Shown piece by piece: positions 25,229 through 32,538 of a stretch of 64,000 bases of DNA. The stretch is from the NCBI GenBank assembly GCA_009783555.1, contig WRDH01000003.1, positions 1-64,000 on the forward strand. Direction: 5' to 3'. The number at the start of each line of letters is the position of its first letter. The stretch's first letter is position 1. The position numbers and the translations under genes are program-made. Below the pieces are notes generated by a model. The model saw only the letters and a program-made list of their open reading frames with translations, ran no database searches and was not told the origin of the DNA. The DNA comes from Oscillospiraceae bacterium (lineage in GTDB: Bacteria; Bacillota; Clostridia; Oscillospirales; Oscillospiraceae).

Positions 25229-27769
25229 TTAAGATAAAGCCGGTACTTTTTTCTTTACATAATCATATATCACTTTGCCGCTAGTACCATTTGTGTTAAC
25301 AGAAAGATGCTCAGTTCGATTATTTACTAAAGTTTGCTTCTTTGACTCATTTTCGTTGCTGGTATTTACAATATAAGATAGAAAGCTGCTTAGCAGCATG
25401 CCATCACATTCCTTAAAATAACAATCAATTTCTAAAGTTCCATTTTCTTCTGCTGCTGTAAATGCTTCTGAATATAACTTCTCCAATATAGAAAAAATCT
25501 CAGAGGAATAATAAACCGTTTCTTCTCTATGTTTATTTGTAATGCAATTATATTCTATTAATGTACTTCTATTATTACTATATATGTAAATAGAATCAGA
25601 AAAAGTATCAACCGCTAGGTATTCACTGCTTTGATATTGATTATCGTCGACGGAGAAACTTAACTCCTTTACAACATAAGCATCATCTGTTCGAAAATCT
25701 ATTTTATATGTATCACCATCAAATATAGGTATAAACCAAATATAGTCTCCACAATGCTTTTCCGCAAGAAAACCCTTAGTATTATTCTCAGAATAAATAT
25801 CACCGAACTCGTTTTTAACACCTTTAATCGGATGCCATTTTGTTATCGGCATGTTATTACCAAAAAGCGGAGATAACCAAAAATTGGCACCATCAAATGA
25901 GATGCTTATGTATCTAAAGTGTTTCTCTCCAACCTCATAAATACTGCATTTGTTTTCTTTGATATCATATTGGAGTACAGCATTACTTTCCAGTGACGGT
26001 GCCCAAATCGAACTGTCAACAAGACACGCACGATAAAAATGTGTTTGAGGGTTTCCGGTTATATTGTTTAGAGGCTCAAGCCAGTCAACGATATACGACA
26101 TTTCCATTGATTCGGTACATAGGCGTAAAATCCCGGGATAACCGTGTGGAATAAAATAAATATTACTACCATATAAAATAGCATCAGAGAAGTCATTTTT
26201 GTTTTTTTGAGTTTTCTCTCTATTATAGCGCACCTTACTAAATTTCTCGCTATGTAAATCAAAAACTGCAATTTCATTAGCACTAAAAGGTGGAAAGTAG
26301 AGTTTGTTATTATACTCCACCGGTGTTAAGTATAACGAGTAGTCACTTGCAGGAATATATGCGACCTCTCCGGGTACACTTCCTGCAAGCTTTAATACAC
26401 AATCATCTTTAGCCATATAAAATAGTGCATTAATATACCTAACAGTGAACCAAATTTTATCTTTATTTACGTAGATACTTGTCGGTTCAAACTTAGGTAT
26501 ACTGTGCATTATTTCAGGATTACTAATCATAATCGGTTTCCCGGTTACCTGATACAAAATAACCACTGAACTGTTGTCGCCATAATACGCATCGCTAAAA
26601 GCAATCGCACGATGCAAATCCGGGGTATCATCATATATGCCCCATCCGCCGTTTTTATACTCTTCGACTTTTTTATCATATGTATCTATCAGCTCAGGAT
26701 ACGCTTTTGCAAACGCTGTTCTTCCAAGGGGATGCGGCCGCCACCATAGGACAACGTCGTCGCGTTTGCTGAACTCATCGAGAATAAAAATGAGTTTTTT
26801 CAGGTATTGACTTCCGTTATTAAATGAAGCGTTTATGCTTGTGATAAAAAGGATTACTTTTTTCTTCGTGCCATCCGGCTTCTCAATCAGGTTTTTCCAT
26901 TTATCAGGCAAAGCAAAATCGCTCGGCTTGGCATTGATTACAGCGTCAAACTTTGGCGAGCCGAGAGCAACGATTTTCTTTTTGGGAGCACCGAGAGCAT
27001 TCTGATCATATCCGATTTCCTCAAGAGCCAAACAGTCGCGGATAAAGTCTTGTCTGACACTCTCCGATTGAACAACCACAAGATGAGAATACACAACTCC
27101 CGCGCATTTAGTATAAGGCTCACGCACGGTTCCCGATGTTACGTAATACGGAACATAGACCAGCATATCTGTAAGATTTCGTAGTCGTACACAGTAAAAG
27201 TCAGGATGTATTCTTGTTACATAGCTATCATCATCATACGGAGAAAACGTGAAAATTACATCGGGATGACGTTCTTCGATATCATACTCCCGCCAATCCG
27301 TGCATTCGATGCTTGATTTATAGTTTTCCTGCCCCTCATAACGCATTGCGCCTAAGGAGCCGTCCGGGTTGAGTTCATAGTAGGGGATAGGTATCCAGTA
27401 CACGTCACAGTTCGGGTCTTCTTTTGCGGTAAAATAAATCGACTCCAGACAATCACTCATGCTCGCGTTATAACTCAGAAAAACCATTTCAATACGGTTT
27501 GGCTTAAGTTCGCTTCTGACACTGTTTTCTATTCTTGTCAGTTGCTTGTTTAGTGCTTTTGTGACGTTTTCCCCAATGCTTGCTTGGTATAATAAGTCGC
27601 AGTATTCCTCGAGCAACTCAACCGTTTGAGTACCTTCACCCTCAAGCTCTTCAATAAACTCGCCAATGCTGATTGCACCCTCCTGACAATCAGCGTAAAG
27701 CCCTGCTCCCTGCAAACTCTTTAGTGTTTCCAGCAGCTCAAGTATTTGCTTTTGTTGATGCTTTCGCAT
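25229..27769 (-). CDS. Glycerophosphotransferase-like protein with propeller-like tail (copy 2)
   Basis: I choose the ATG at 27,769 (MRKHQQKQ), which aligns with the paralogue and has GGAG seven bases upstream; an in-frame start ten codons earlier lies on the leader. The 846-residue protein matches copy 1 from end to end, most strongly in the transferase half (KIVALGSPKFDAVINAK, DVVLWWRPHPLGRTAF, DAYYGDNSSVVILYQVTGKPIMI). The propeller-like repeats are more diverged. A third, ruined copy lies at 29,459-29,620. The promoter at 27,800-27,828 probably drives both genes. Confidence 0.8.
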   Translation of the reverse strand: MRKHQQKQILELLETLKSLQGAGLYADCQEGAISIGEFIEELEGEGTQTVELLEEYCDLLYQASIGENVTKALNKQLTRIENSVRSELKPNRIEMVFLSYNASMSDCLESIYFTAKEDPNCDVYWIPIPYYELNPDGSLGAMRYEGQENYKSSIECTDWREYDIEERHPDVIFTFSPYDDDSYVTRIHPDFYCVRLRNLTDMLVYVPYYVTSGTVREPYTKCAGVVYSHLVVVQSESVRQDFIRDCLALEEIGYDQNALGAPKKKIVALGSPKFDAVINAKPSDFALPDKWKNLIEKPDGTKKKVILFITSINASFNNGSQYLKKLIFILDEFSKRDDVVLWWRPHPLGRTAFAKAYPELIDTYDKKVEEYKNGGWGIYDDTPDLHRAIAFSDAYYGDNSSVVILYQVTGKPIMISNPEIMHSIPKFEPTSIYVNKDKIWFTVRYINALFYMAKDDCVLKLAGSVPGEVAYIPASDYSLYLTPVEYNNKLYFPPFSANEIAVFDLHSEKFSKVRYNREKTQKNKNDFSDAILYGSNIYFIPHGYPGILRLCTESMEMSYIVDWLEPLNNITGNPQTHFYRACLVDSSIWAPSLESNAVLQYDIKENKCSIYEVGEKHFRYISISFDGANFWLSPLFGNNMPITKWHPIKGVKNEFGDIYSENNTKGFLAEKHCGDYIWFIPIFDGDTYKIDFRTDDAYVVKELSFSVDDNQYQSSEYLAVDTFSDSIYIYSNNRSTLIEYNCITNKHREETVYYSSEIFSILEKLYSEAFTAAEENGTLEIDCYFKECDGMLLSSFLSYIVNTSNENESKKQTLVNNRTEHLSVNTNGTSGKVIYDYVKKKVPALS

Positions 27770-27799
27770 AAGTATTCTCCACGTGTGATTCTTTGCCAA

Positions 27800-27828
27800 A
27801 TTATATTATATTGAGCAAGCAAATACAA
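27800..27828 (-). promoter_or_regulatory. Promoter of the tandem transferase genes
   Basis: On the minus strand, TTGTAT (27,823-27,828) and TATAAT (27,800-27,805) are 17 bp apart, about 30 nt before the ATG at 27,769. The same region, with TTGAAT and TATAAT at 29,651-29,679, precedes the truncated third copy. Confidence 0.7.
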
Positions 27829-27892
27829 CCTGTACTTCAGACTCAAGACGTGTGTTTTTCAATAACGAAACTGTTATAGTAGGTCTGTCCGA

Positions 27893-29305
27893 TTACTCGA
27901 ATAAGTCATCCAGTGTAACCTCAGAATGTACAACTCCGAAGTATCCGCTTTTTGTGACGCCGTACGTCGTTATCATGGTTAGATGAACCCCATGTTGAAT
28001 CCCGGTTTCCATCTGAAAAGAAATACGCTTGTTGTTCAGCATTTCCGAGTAGGATTTCGTGATCACAAAGGGTTGATTCACATATTTGATTTCACACAGA
28101 TTTGTAATGCGATCCTTGCGGCGTATCACTAAGTCAATTTCTGCACCGGGTTTCGCGGTCTTACTGCGCCATGATGATGTTTCTGTTGACACCCCTGAGA
28201 TGCCGAGTGCCTTTTTGATTTGTCTGAGATGTAAACGGCATAGTTGTTCAAAAGCGTAACCACGCCACGCATTGCGCGTACCATCGTTAATGTTACCTGT
28301 CCAGTAATATTCATCTTTTGTGTCGTTGTCTTTCATATAGCGTAGATAAAACATTGTAAATGGGTCAATAAGGAAGAAATATCTTCCCTTTTTTCCTTTG
28401 GATGTATCGCTGTATGTGTCTATGAAATCACATTGTTCAAGATCGTCCAATACTATAGAAAGATGACCGTTCGATTGGAGTCCGGCAATTTCGATAATAT
28501 CATTTCTGCATAGCCCGCTGTTTTTTGTCGCAAGAGCTTCAACCACAGCTATATAGCGGGTCGGGTTGCTAAACAGCGACATATATAGCTCATAGAACTC
28601 GTTTTTAAGCGATGCGTTTTTCGCAAAACAAAGCCTATCCACATTTTGCGAGAGCGATAAGCCTCTATCAAGTAGGTTCAGATAGTATGGGATTCCGCCG
28701 AATATCATATAGCATTCTGCTAACTGATAGCGATCCATCTCTACACCCCGATTTTTAAGGAATACCTCGCACTCGCCAATTGTAAAAGGCGCCAGATGAA
28801 TTCTACCGGTAACCCGGTTGTGCAAGCCTCCTCGGTTTTTGAATATTTTTTTTGTTATCCACGAAGTAGCACTTCCGCATCCGATAAAGAGTATATCCTT
28901 GTTAGCTGAAGCGAAGCTGTTCCAAAAGTAGTCGAAAGCAAGTAAAAATCCTGATTTCCCGGTATCCAGCCACGGCATTTCATCAATGAATACTACTTTT
29001 CTCTCACCCGGTGATTTCCGGAGAAGCCTCTCAAGCTTATGAAACGCGTCTGCCCAACTCATAGATTTCGGACTCTTGTCACCACCATATTCGATAATCG
29101 CATTGTCAAAATCATCGAGATTGCCTTTCCGTGAAGAGCTAACCTTTCCGGTAAAGTAAAAAGAGAAACCTCCCTCGAAATGCTCTTTTATAAGAAATGT
29201 TTTGCCAATGCGACGTCGACCATACACTATGATCAGTTCCGGTCTTCCTGAATAATAGTAGTCATCAAGTTGCCGCCGTTCTTCTTTCCTGCCTATAATT
29301 GCCAT
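27893..29305 (-). CDS. Archaeal-type AAA ATPase with DUF234-like nuclease tail
   Basis: The 470-residue protein starts MAIIGRKEERRQLDDYY, the usual opening of the archaeal ATPase/DUF234 family. I choose ATG 29,305; a second ATG four codons upstream is possible, and a farther TTG (29,338) lies inside an operator palindrome. Walker A is GRRRIGKT (29-36), and Walker B is KVVFIDEMPW. The C-terminal domain has the PD-(D/E)XK-like pattern EIDLVIRRKDRITNLCEIKY (D...E-x-K). The role of this family is unproven. The gene sits exactly between the intact transferase pair and the remnant of a third copy, so it probably arrived as a module. Confidence 0.85.
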   Translation of the reverse strand: MAIIGRKEERRQLDDYYYSGRPELIIVYGRRRIGKTFLIKEHFEGGFSFYFTGKVSSSRKGNLDDFDNAIIEYGGDKSPKSMSWADAFHKLERLLRKSPGERKVVFIDEMPWLDTGKSGFLLAFDYFWNSFASANKDILFIGCGSATSWITKKIFKNRGGLHNRVTGRIHLAPFTIGECEVFLKNRGVEMDRYQLAECYMIFGGIPYYLNLLDRGLSLSQNVDRLCFAKNASLKNEFYELYMSLFSNPTRYIAVVEALATKNSGLCRNDIIEIAGLQSNGHLSIVLDDLEQCDFIDTYSDTSKGKKGRYFFLIDPFTMFYLRYMKDNDTKDEYYWTGNINDGTRNAWRGYAFEQLCRLHLRQIKKALGISGVSTETSSWRSKTAKPGAEIDLVIRRKDRITNLCEIKYVNQPFVITKSYSEMLNNKRISFQMETGIQHGVHLTMITTYGVTKSGYFGVVHSEVTLDDLFE

Positions 29306-29332
29306 ATCGACCCCCATATCATGTGGATATTC

Positions 29333-29367
29333 GGCCAAATGCTGGTTTATGATACACTGTTTTGGCC
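29333..29367. promoter_or_regulatory. Operator-like palindrome O2 (35 bp)
   Basis: GGCCAAAT (29,333-29,340) faces TTTTGGCC (29,360-29,367) across a 19-bp spacer. The arms, orientation and spacing are the same as in O1 (29,420-29,454), although the spacers differ. It lies in the 5' leader of the ATPase gene. Confidence 0.65.
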
Positions 29368-29412
29368 TACTATTTATGCACTTTTCGTCTCTCTACAGCG
29401 AATAACAGTATT

Positions 29413-29454
29413 ATAATACGGCCAAATGTGGGTGTTGTCAACCCACTTTTGGCC
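29413..29454 (-). promoter_or_regulatory. Consensus promoter overlapped by palindrome O1
   Basis: On the minus strand, TTGACA (29,436-29,441) and TATTAT (29,413-29,418) are exactly 17 bp apart and point at the ATPase gene. A 35-bp palindrome (29,420-29,454) covers the -35 and spacer. Its 14-bp arms, GGCCAAATGTGGGT and ACCCACTTTTGGCC, differ at one position. A protein bound here would block RNA polymerase. Confidence 0.8.
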
Positions 29455-29458
29455 TAAT

Positions 29459-29620
29459 ATCTTTTTTGGGAACACCGAGAGCATTCCGATTATATCCGAT
29501 TTCCTCGAACTCGCCAATACCGATTGCCCCCTCCTGACAATCCGCATAAAGCTCCGCATCTTGTGCAGTTTTAAGTGTTTTAAGCACTTCAATTATCTCT
29601 CGTTGCTGCCGCTTTCTCAT
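29459..29620 (-). pseudogene. Third transferase copy, internally deleted
   Basis: The frame starts MRKRQQREIIEVLKTL and follows the N-terminus of the two big transferases up to IGIGEF. It then jumps to EEIGYNRNALGVPKK, which matches a point about 220 residues further on in the intact proteins. Similarity ends at about 29,459, against the ATPase promoter region. The intact paralogues contain E-E at both sides of the jump, so a deletion through short homology is likely. Its promoter-like region (29,651-29,679) is preserved. Confidence 0.8.
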
Positions 29621-29844
29621 TAGAATTCTCCAAGTGCGATTCTTTGTAGAATTATATTATAATAAGCAGCCAAATTCAACCTGCATGTTACCTGAGGCTT
29701 TAATTATTTATTGCAGGTGTCTTGGTGCTCCATTTTTCTACTTTTTCATCATAAAATGTGTATTGATATGTGTAAAGCCTTTGTGATACTGTGATTTCAT
29801 AGATTACAAGTTAAGAGCTAGTATACAGAAAAAACGATAGACAA

Positions 29845-29888
29845 TACGTAAATTATGTATGGTCATTACGTAAATTATGTAGTACAAT
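29845..29888 (+). promoter_or_regulatory. Promoter with 22-bp-spaced repeats, second HicB-like gene
   Basis: TACGTAAATTATGTA occurs at 29,845-29,859 and 29,867-29,881, two helical turns apart. The second copy lies in the spacer between TGGTCA (29,860-29,865) and TACAAT (29,883-29,888). Each copy is itself partly palindromic (TACgTA-TAnnTA-like). It is a likely autoregulatory operator. The rest of 29,640-29,949 shows only the old transferase promoter and the hicA scrap. Confidence 0.6.
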
Positions 29889-29909
29889 ATGAATATGGAG
29901 AGGATAGAG

Positions 29910-29990
29910 ATGAAGCGCAGAGAATTAGTATGGAAGAGGATGGTACAAAATGAATTACATTTATCCGGCAATATTCAGTTCAAACGATGA
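29910..29990 (+). pseudogene. Possible hicA remnant
   Basis: ATG 29,910, behind GGAGAGG, opens MKRRELVWKRM, which resembles the conserved start of HicA toxins (MKxxELIKxL). The frame then runs out of phase through the HicB start and stops after 26 codons. The toxin body, including its histidine motif, is absent. The position, immediately after the promoter and before hicB, is where hicA belongs. Confidence 0.4.
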
Positions 29991-30321
29991 TGGGAGTTAC
30001 ACAATCACCTATCCTGATTTGAAAGGATGTATTAGCGAGGGGAAAGACTTAGAAAATGCAATGGTAATGGCACAATCTGCACTATCGCAATGGTTAGAAT
30101 ATCTGGATTCAGATAAACAGGAATTTCCAAAGCCATCAGAAATAATCGAAATAACAGTTGAAGGAAACGAGTTTACAAGCTTAATACGTGCCGATATAAG
30201 AGACAGCAGAGCGGTCAAACGCACAGTAAGCTTACCAAAATGGATGGACGAAAAAGTCTCAGAAATGGGGTTAAGCCTATCACGTGTACTGCAAGACGCA
30301 CTTGCTAAGAAAATGAGCTAA
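29950..30321 (+). CDS. Orphan HicB-like antitoxin
   Basis: The 123-residue HicB-type protein has an N-terminal domain NYIYPAIFSSNDDGSYTITYPDLKGCISEGKDLENAMVMAQSAL. Its C-terminal ribbon-helix-helix segment reads RAVKRTVSLPKWMDEKVSEMGLSLSRVLQDAL. No complete hicA accompanies it; only a few toxin-like codons remain upstream at 29,910. With its own promoter and repeats, it is probably still expressed and may act as a stand-alone DNA-binding repressor or anti-addiction protein. Confidence 0.88.
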   Translation: MNYIYPAIFSSNDDGSYTITYPDLKGCISEGKDLENAMVMAQSALSQWLEYLDSDKQEFPKPSEIIEITVEGNEFTSLIRADIRDSRAVKRTVSLPKWMDEKVSEMGLSLSRVLQDALAKKMS

Positions 30322-30365
30322 ATTAGGAGACTGCTACATGTCGGCTTTGGCAATGATGCTCAAAA

Positions 30366-30447
30366 TCGTGATAACATGATAATTTAATCTTGCAAAAATC
30401 TCGATTACGTGATATATCGGGTCGTGAAAATACTTGATTTCGTGAAG
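30366..30447. repeat. Cluster of (T/A)CGTGA short repeats
   Basis: Between the HicB-like gene and the next ATPase, four TCGTGA or ACGTGA words occur near 30,367, 30,413, 30,422 and 30,440. The wider context reads ATCGTGATA, TTACGTGATA, GTCGTGAAA and TTTCGTGAA. Similar words recur at 35,243-35,294. Irregular spacing makes the function unclear. Confidence 0.4.
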
Positions 30448-30568
30448 AAAGGAATAGTTTTCCTTCCGATATATATGACTCCGTGTTTGCTGCAAGGTGC
30501 TATTTTACGAAGTGCAAAATCGCGAGAATCAGAATAAAGCTGAACGGCTCCGAATGATCCGCACCCGT

Positions 30569-31822
30569 CTATATCATCCATGCAGGGACAAACCAGTTAT
30601 TAATATCTGCCGGCAATAAATCGTTGGCCATGCAAACAACTGCACCGTTGCCGATTTCAACTTTGTATTGTTCTAACTCGCCTAATAGTGTCGGCACGGT
30701 AACCGGGTTAAGGACTTTGAAATGTTTTACAGCATCCTTACCCGGAGATGCGGATTTCTTAATTTCAATTGGGTATAGCGTACCATTTTCATATATGAGA
30801 ATGTCGATTTCACGTTTTTCTTTATCGCGGTAATAGTAAACCGGAACTTCCCTCCCGGCGTTTAAATAGCTTTTGTAAATTTCCGAAAATACCCAGCTTT
30901 CAAAGAACGCTCCCGACATTGCACCTCTCTCTAAGATTTCAGGATTACCCCATTTCAACAAGTAAGCACAAAGCCCGGTGTCCAGAAAATGCATAAGCGG
31001 CATTTTCACTGCGCGTTTAAGAACATTATTGTGGTATGGCTGCACCAAGGCGATAAGCCCGGAGGAAACTAAAATTGAAATCCATTTTTTTGCCGTTGGT
31101 GCGCTAATTCCGGCATCTTTCGCTATTTCCTCATATATTACAGGTCTGGCGGTACGCGCCGCCACAATGGTCATAAAACTATAGAACGCTGTCTCATCGG
31201 CAACCTGAGTTAAATCCTTGATATCCCGTTGTAAATAGGTGTTGATATAGGAACGGTAGAATTCTGATAACTCCGGAGGATTTTCACGGTGCAAAGCAGG
31301 AAATGCACCAAGGAAAATTCTTTCGTAAAGCGTGTGTAAATCCAGTTTTCGGACATTTTTCACACGAGACATCAATCGTTCGGGAGATGTGGTAAATGGC
31401 TCGGAAGGTTGGGAGTTGATTTCGTTTGTTGACAACCCTAACAGGTTTATGATACCTACTCGCCCCGCAAGCGATTCGCTGACATTCTTCATCATGTGGA
31501 ATGCTTGAGATCCTGTAAGCCAAAAATCACCCATATTCCCGGAATTATCAACGCTCATTTTTATATAAGGCAGGATTTGGGGTGCGTATTGGATTTCATC
31601 AATTAATATAGGAGGAGTGTAGCGATGCATGAACAACGCCGGGTCATTTCGTGCTGTATTGCGAACATCCGGGTCGTCAAGCGTTACATAGTTGCGAGTT
31701 TTGTCTGAAAGATGCTTTAACAGTGTTGTTTTTCCGACTTGTCTAGGTCCCGACATTAGTAAAACGGGAAAAGTTTTTGATACTTTCACTACAGAATCTT
31801 CGATTGCACGTTTGATATACAT
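30569..31822 (-). CDS. AAA_14/DUF4143 ATPase
   Basis: The 417-residue protein has Walker A GPRQVGKTT (25-33), Walker B ILIDEIQ (72-78), a DFWLTGSQAFHMM sensor segment and the SLAGRVGIINL turn typical of DUF4143 proteins. A winged-helix-like middle follows (YEEIAKDAGISAPTAKKWISILVSSGLI). The tail keeps the PD-(D/E)XK-like residues in REIDILIYENGTLYPIEIKK. It belongs to the best-known DUF4143 subfamily. GGAGGG lies close before the ATG, and the promoter with an inverted repeat is at 31,842-31,892. It is an isolated single-gene unit. Confidence 0.9.
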   Translation of the reverse strand: MYIKRAIEDSVVKVSKTFPVLLMSGPRQVGKTTLLKHLSDKTRNYVTLDDPDVRNTARNDPALFMHRYTPPILIDEIQYAPQILPYIKMSVDNSGNMGDFWLTGSQAFHMMKNVSESLAGRVGIINLLGLSTNEINSQPSEPFTTSPERLMSRVKNVRKLDLHTLYERIFLGAFPALHRENPPELSEFYRSYINTYLQRDIKDLTQVADETAFYSFMTIVAARTARPVIYEEIAKDAGISAPTAKKWISILVSSGLIALVQPYHNNVLKRAVKMPLMHFLDTGLCAYLLKWGNPEILERGAMSGAFFESWVFSEIYKSYLNAGREVPVYYYRDKEKREIDILIYENGTLYPIEIKKSASPGKDAVKHFKVLNPVTVPTLLGELEQYKVEIGNGAVVCMANDLLPADINNWFVPAWMI

Positions 31823-31841
31823 AACAAACCCTCCACTTGCT

Positions 31842-31892
31842 GACTAAACTAAAATGCAAACTTAGTATAGTCGGGTATGTTGTTTTTGTCAA
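31842..31892 (-). promoter_or_regulatory. Consensus promoter with operator-like inverted repeat
   Basis: On the minus strand, TTGACA (31,887-31,892) and TATACT (31,864-31,869) are 17 bp apart. The inverted repeat GACTAAACTAA (31,842-31,852) / TTAGTATAGTC (31,862-31,872), 10 of 11 bases matching with a 9-bp centre, covers the -10 box and start site. It drives the ATPase gene starting at 31,822. Confidence 0.8.
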
Positions 31893-32017
31893 CTCATTAA
31901 TCATTGACCGCTCCACCTGCCCTCTAAAAAGTAAACATAGAAGCAATTGCAAGAGGCATACCCCAACAGTTCATTCACTGTTATACATAGAGATAACGTC
32001 GTGGACTTTCTACATTT

Positions 32018-32341
32018 TTGAATGCTATAGTGTCCTCCGGTGAGAATATTGCCGAGGCACTTATAATGGCAAAAGACGCTATTGAAATGTGGTTGTGGGA
32101 TGCTGAAAACAAAAATGAGGATATTCCTGAAGCAACATCATCCGGGAAAATAAAGTTGGAAGAAAATCAACAAGTAACATTAGTTGCGGCAGACACAGAC
32201 GAGTGGAGACGCTTATACGATACAAAATCAGTTAAGAAAACATTGTCTATACCGTCATGGCTTAATACCAGAGCGGAAAAAGCCAATGCGCCGTTTTCCC
32301 AAATACTGCAAGAAGGGCTAAAGGAATACTTGAAAGTATAA
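32018..32341 (+). pseudogene. HicB-like gene, 5'-truncated
   Basis: The frame begins NAIVSSGENIAEALIMAKDAIEMWL, matching HicB from its middle (compare GCISEGKDLENAMVMAQSAL in the intact copy). It then keeps the whole ribbon-helix-helix end (SVKKTLSIPSWLNTRAEKANAPFSQILQEGLKEYL). The first about 25 residues (YPAIF...FPDLPGC) and any ribosome site are missing. The DNA-binding half could still fold if translated, but expression is doubtful. Confidence 0.75.
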
Positions 32342-32348
32342 GTGCTCA

Positions 32349-32437
32349 GAAGACAAGGGGACGGTTCATCTGTCCTCTTTATATTGTCTTACGCAGTTGC
32401 AGCCGGCTTCTTTTGCGGCGTACAGGGCTTTGTCGGA
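32349..32437 (-). repeat. Copy of the GGDEF gene 3' end
   Basis: About 89 bp closely match 35,306-35,394, the last codons and downstream flank of the minus-strand REC-GGDEF gene, with some seven differences. The matching DNA includes GACGGTTCATCTGTCCTC, TATTGTCTTACGCAGTTGC and GCTTTGTCGG. The copy is a displaced gene end with no body. Confidence 0.85.
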
Positions 32438-32472
32438 AAAAATGAAACAATATTCACAAATAAGAAAAAAGA

Positions 32473-32501
32473 TTGACAAATCGCATGTTAATGCATATAA
32501 T
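32473..32501 (+). promoter_or_regulatory. Perfect consensus sigma-A promoter
   Basis: TTGACA (32,473-32,478) and TATAAT (32,496-32,501) are separated by exactly 17 bp. Transcription from about 32,508 rules out the in-frame ATGs upstream and fixes the ATPase start at 32,539. A small inverted repeat, GCAT-GTTA-ATGC, lies in the spacer. Confidence 0.85.
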
Positions 32502-32538
32502 TGAAAAGAATGACGATTGCAGCAAAGAGGGTGTCTAT

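Noticed and set aside
27893-29454. GGCCAAA palindromes as terminal inverted repeats of a transposon carrying the ATPase gene
   Set aside because: Both palindromes are on the same (upstream) side of the gene and none is found at its other end, so operators are the better reading.
29845-29881. Possible start of a CRISPR array (two 15-bp repeats 22 bp apart)
   Set aside because: Only two units, too short, lying in a promoter, and no cas genes are in the window.
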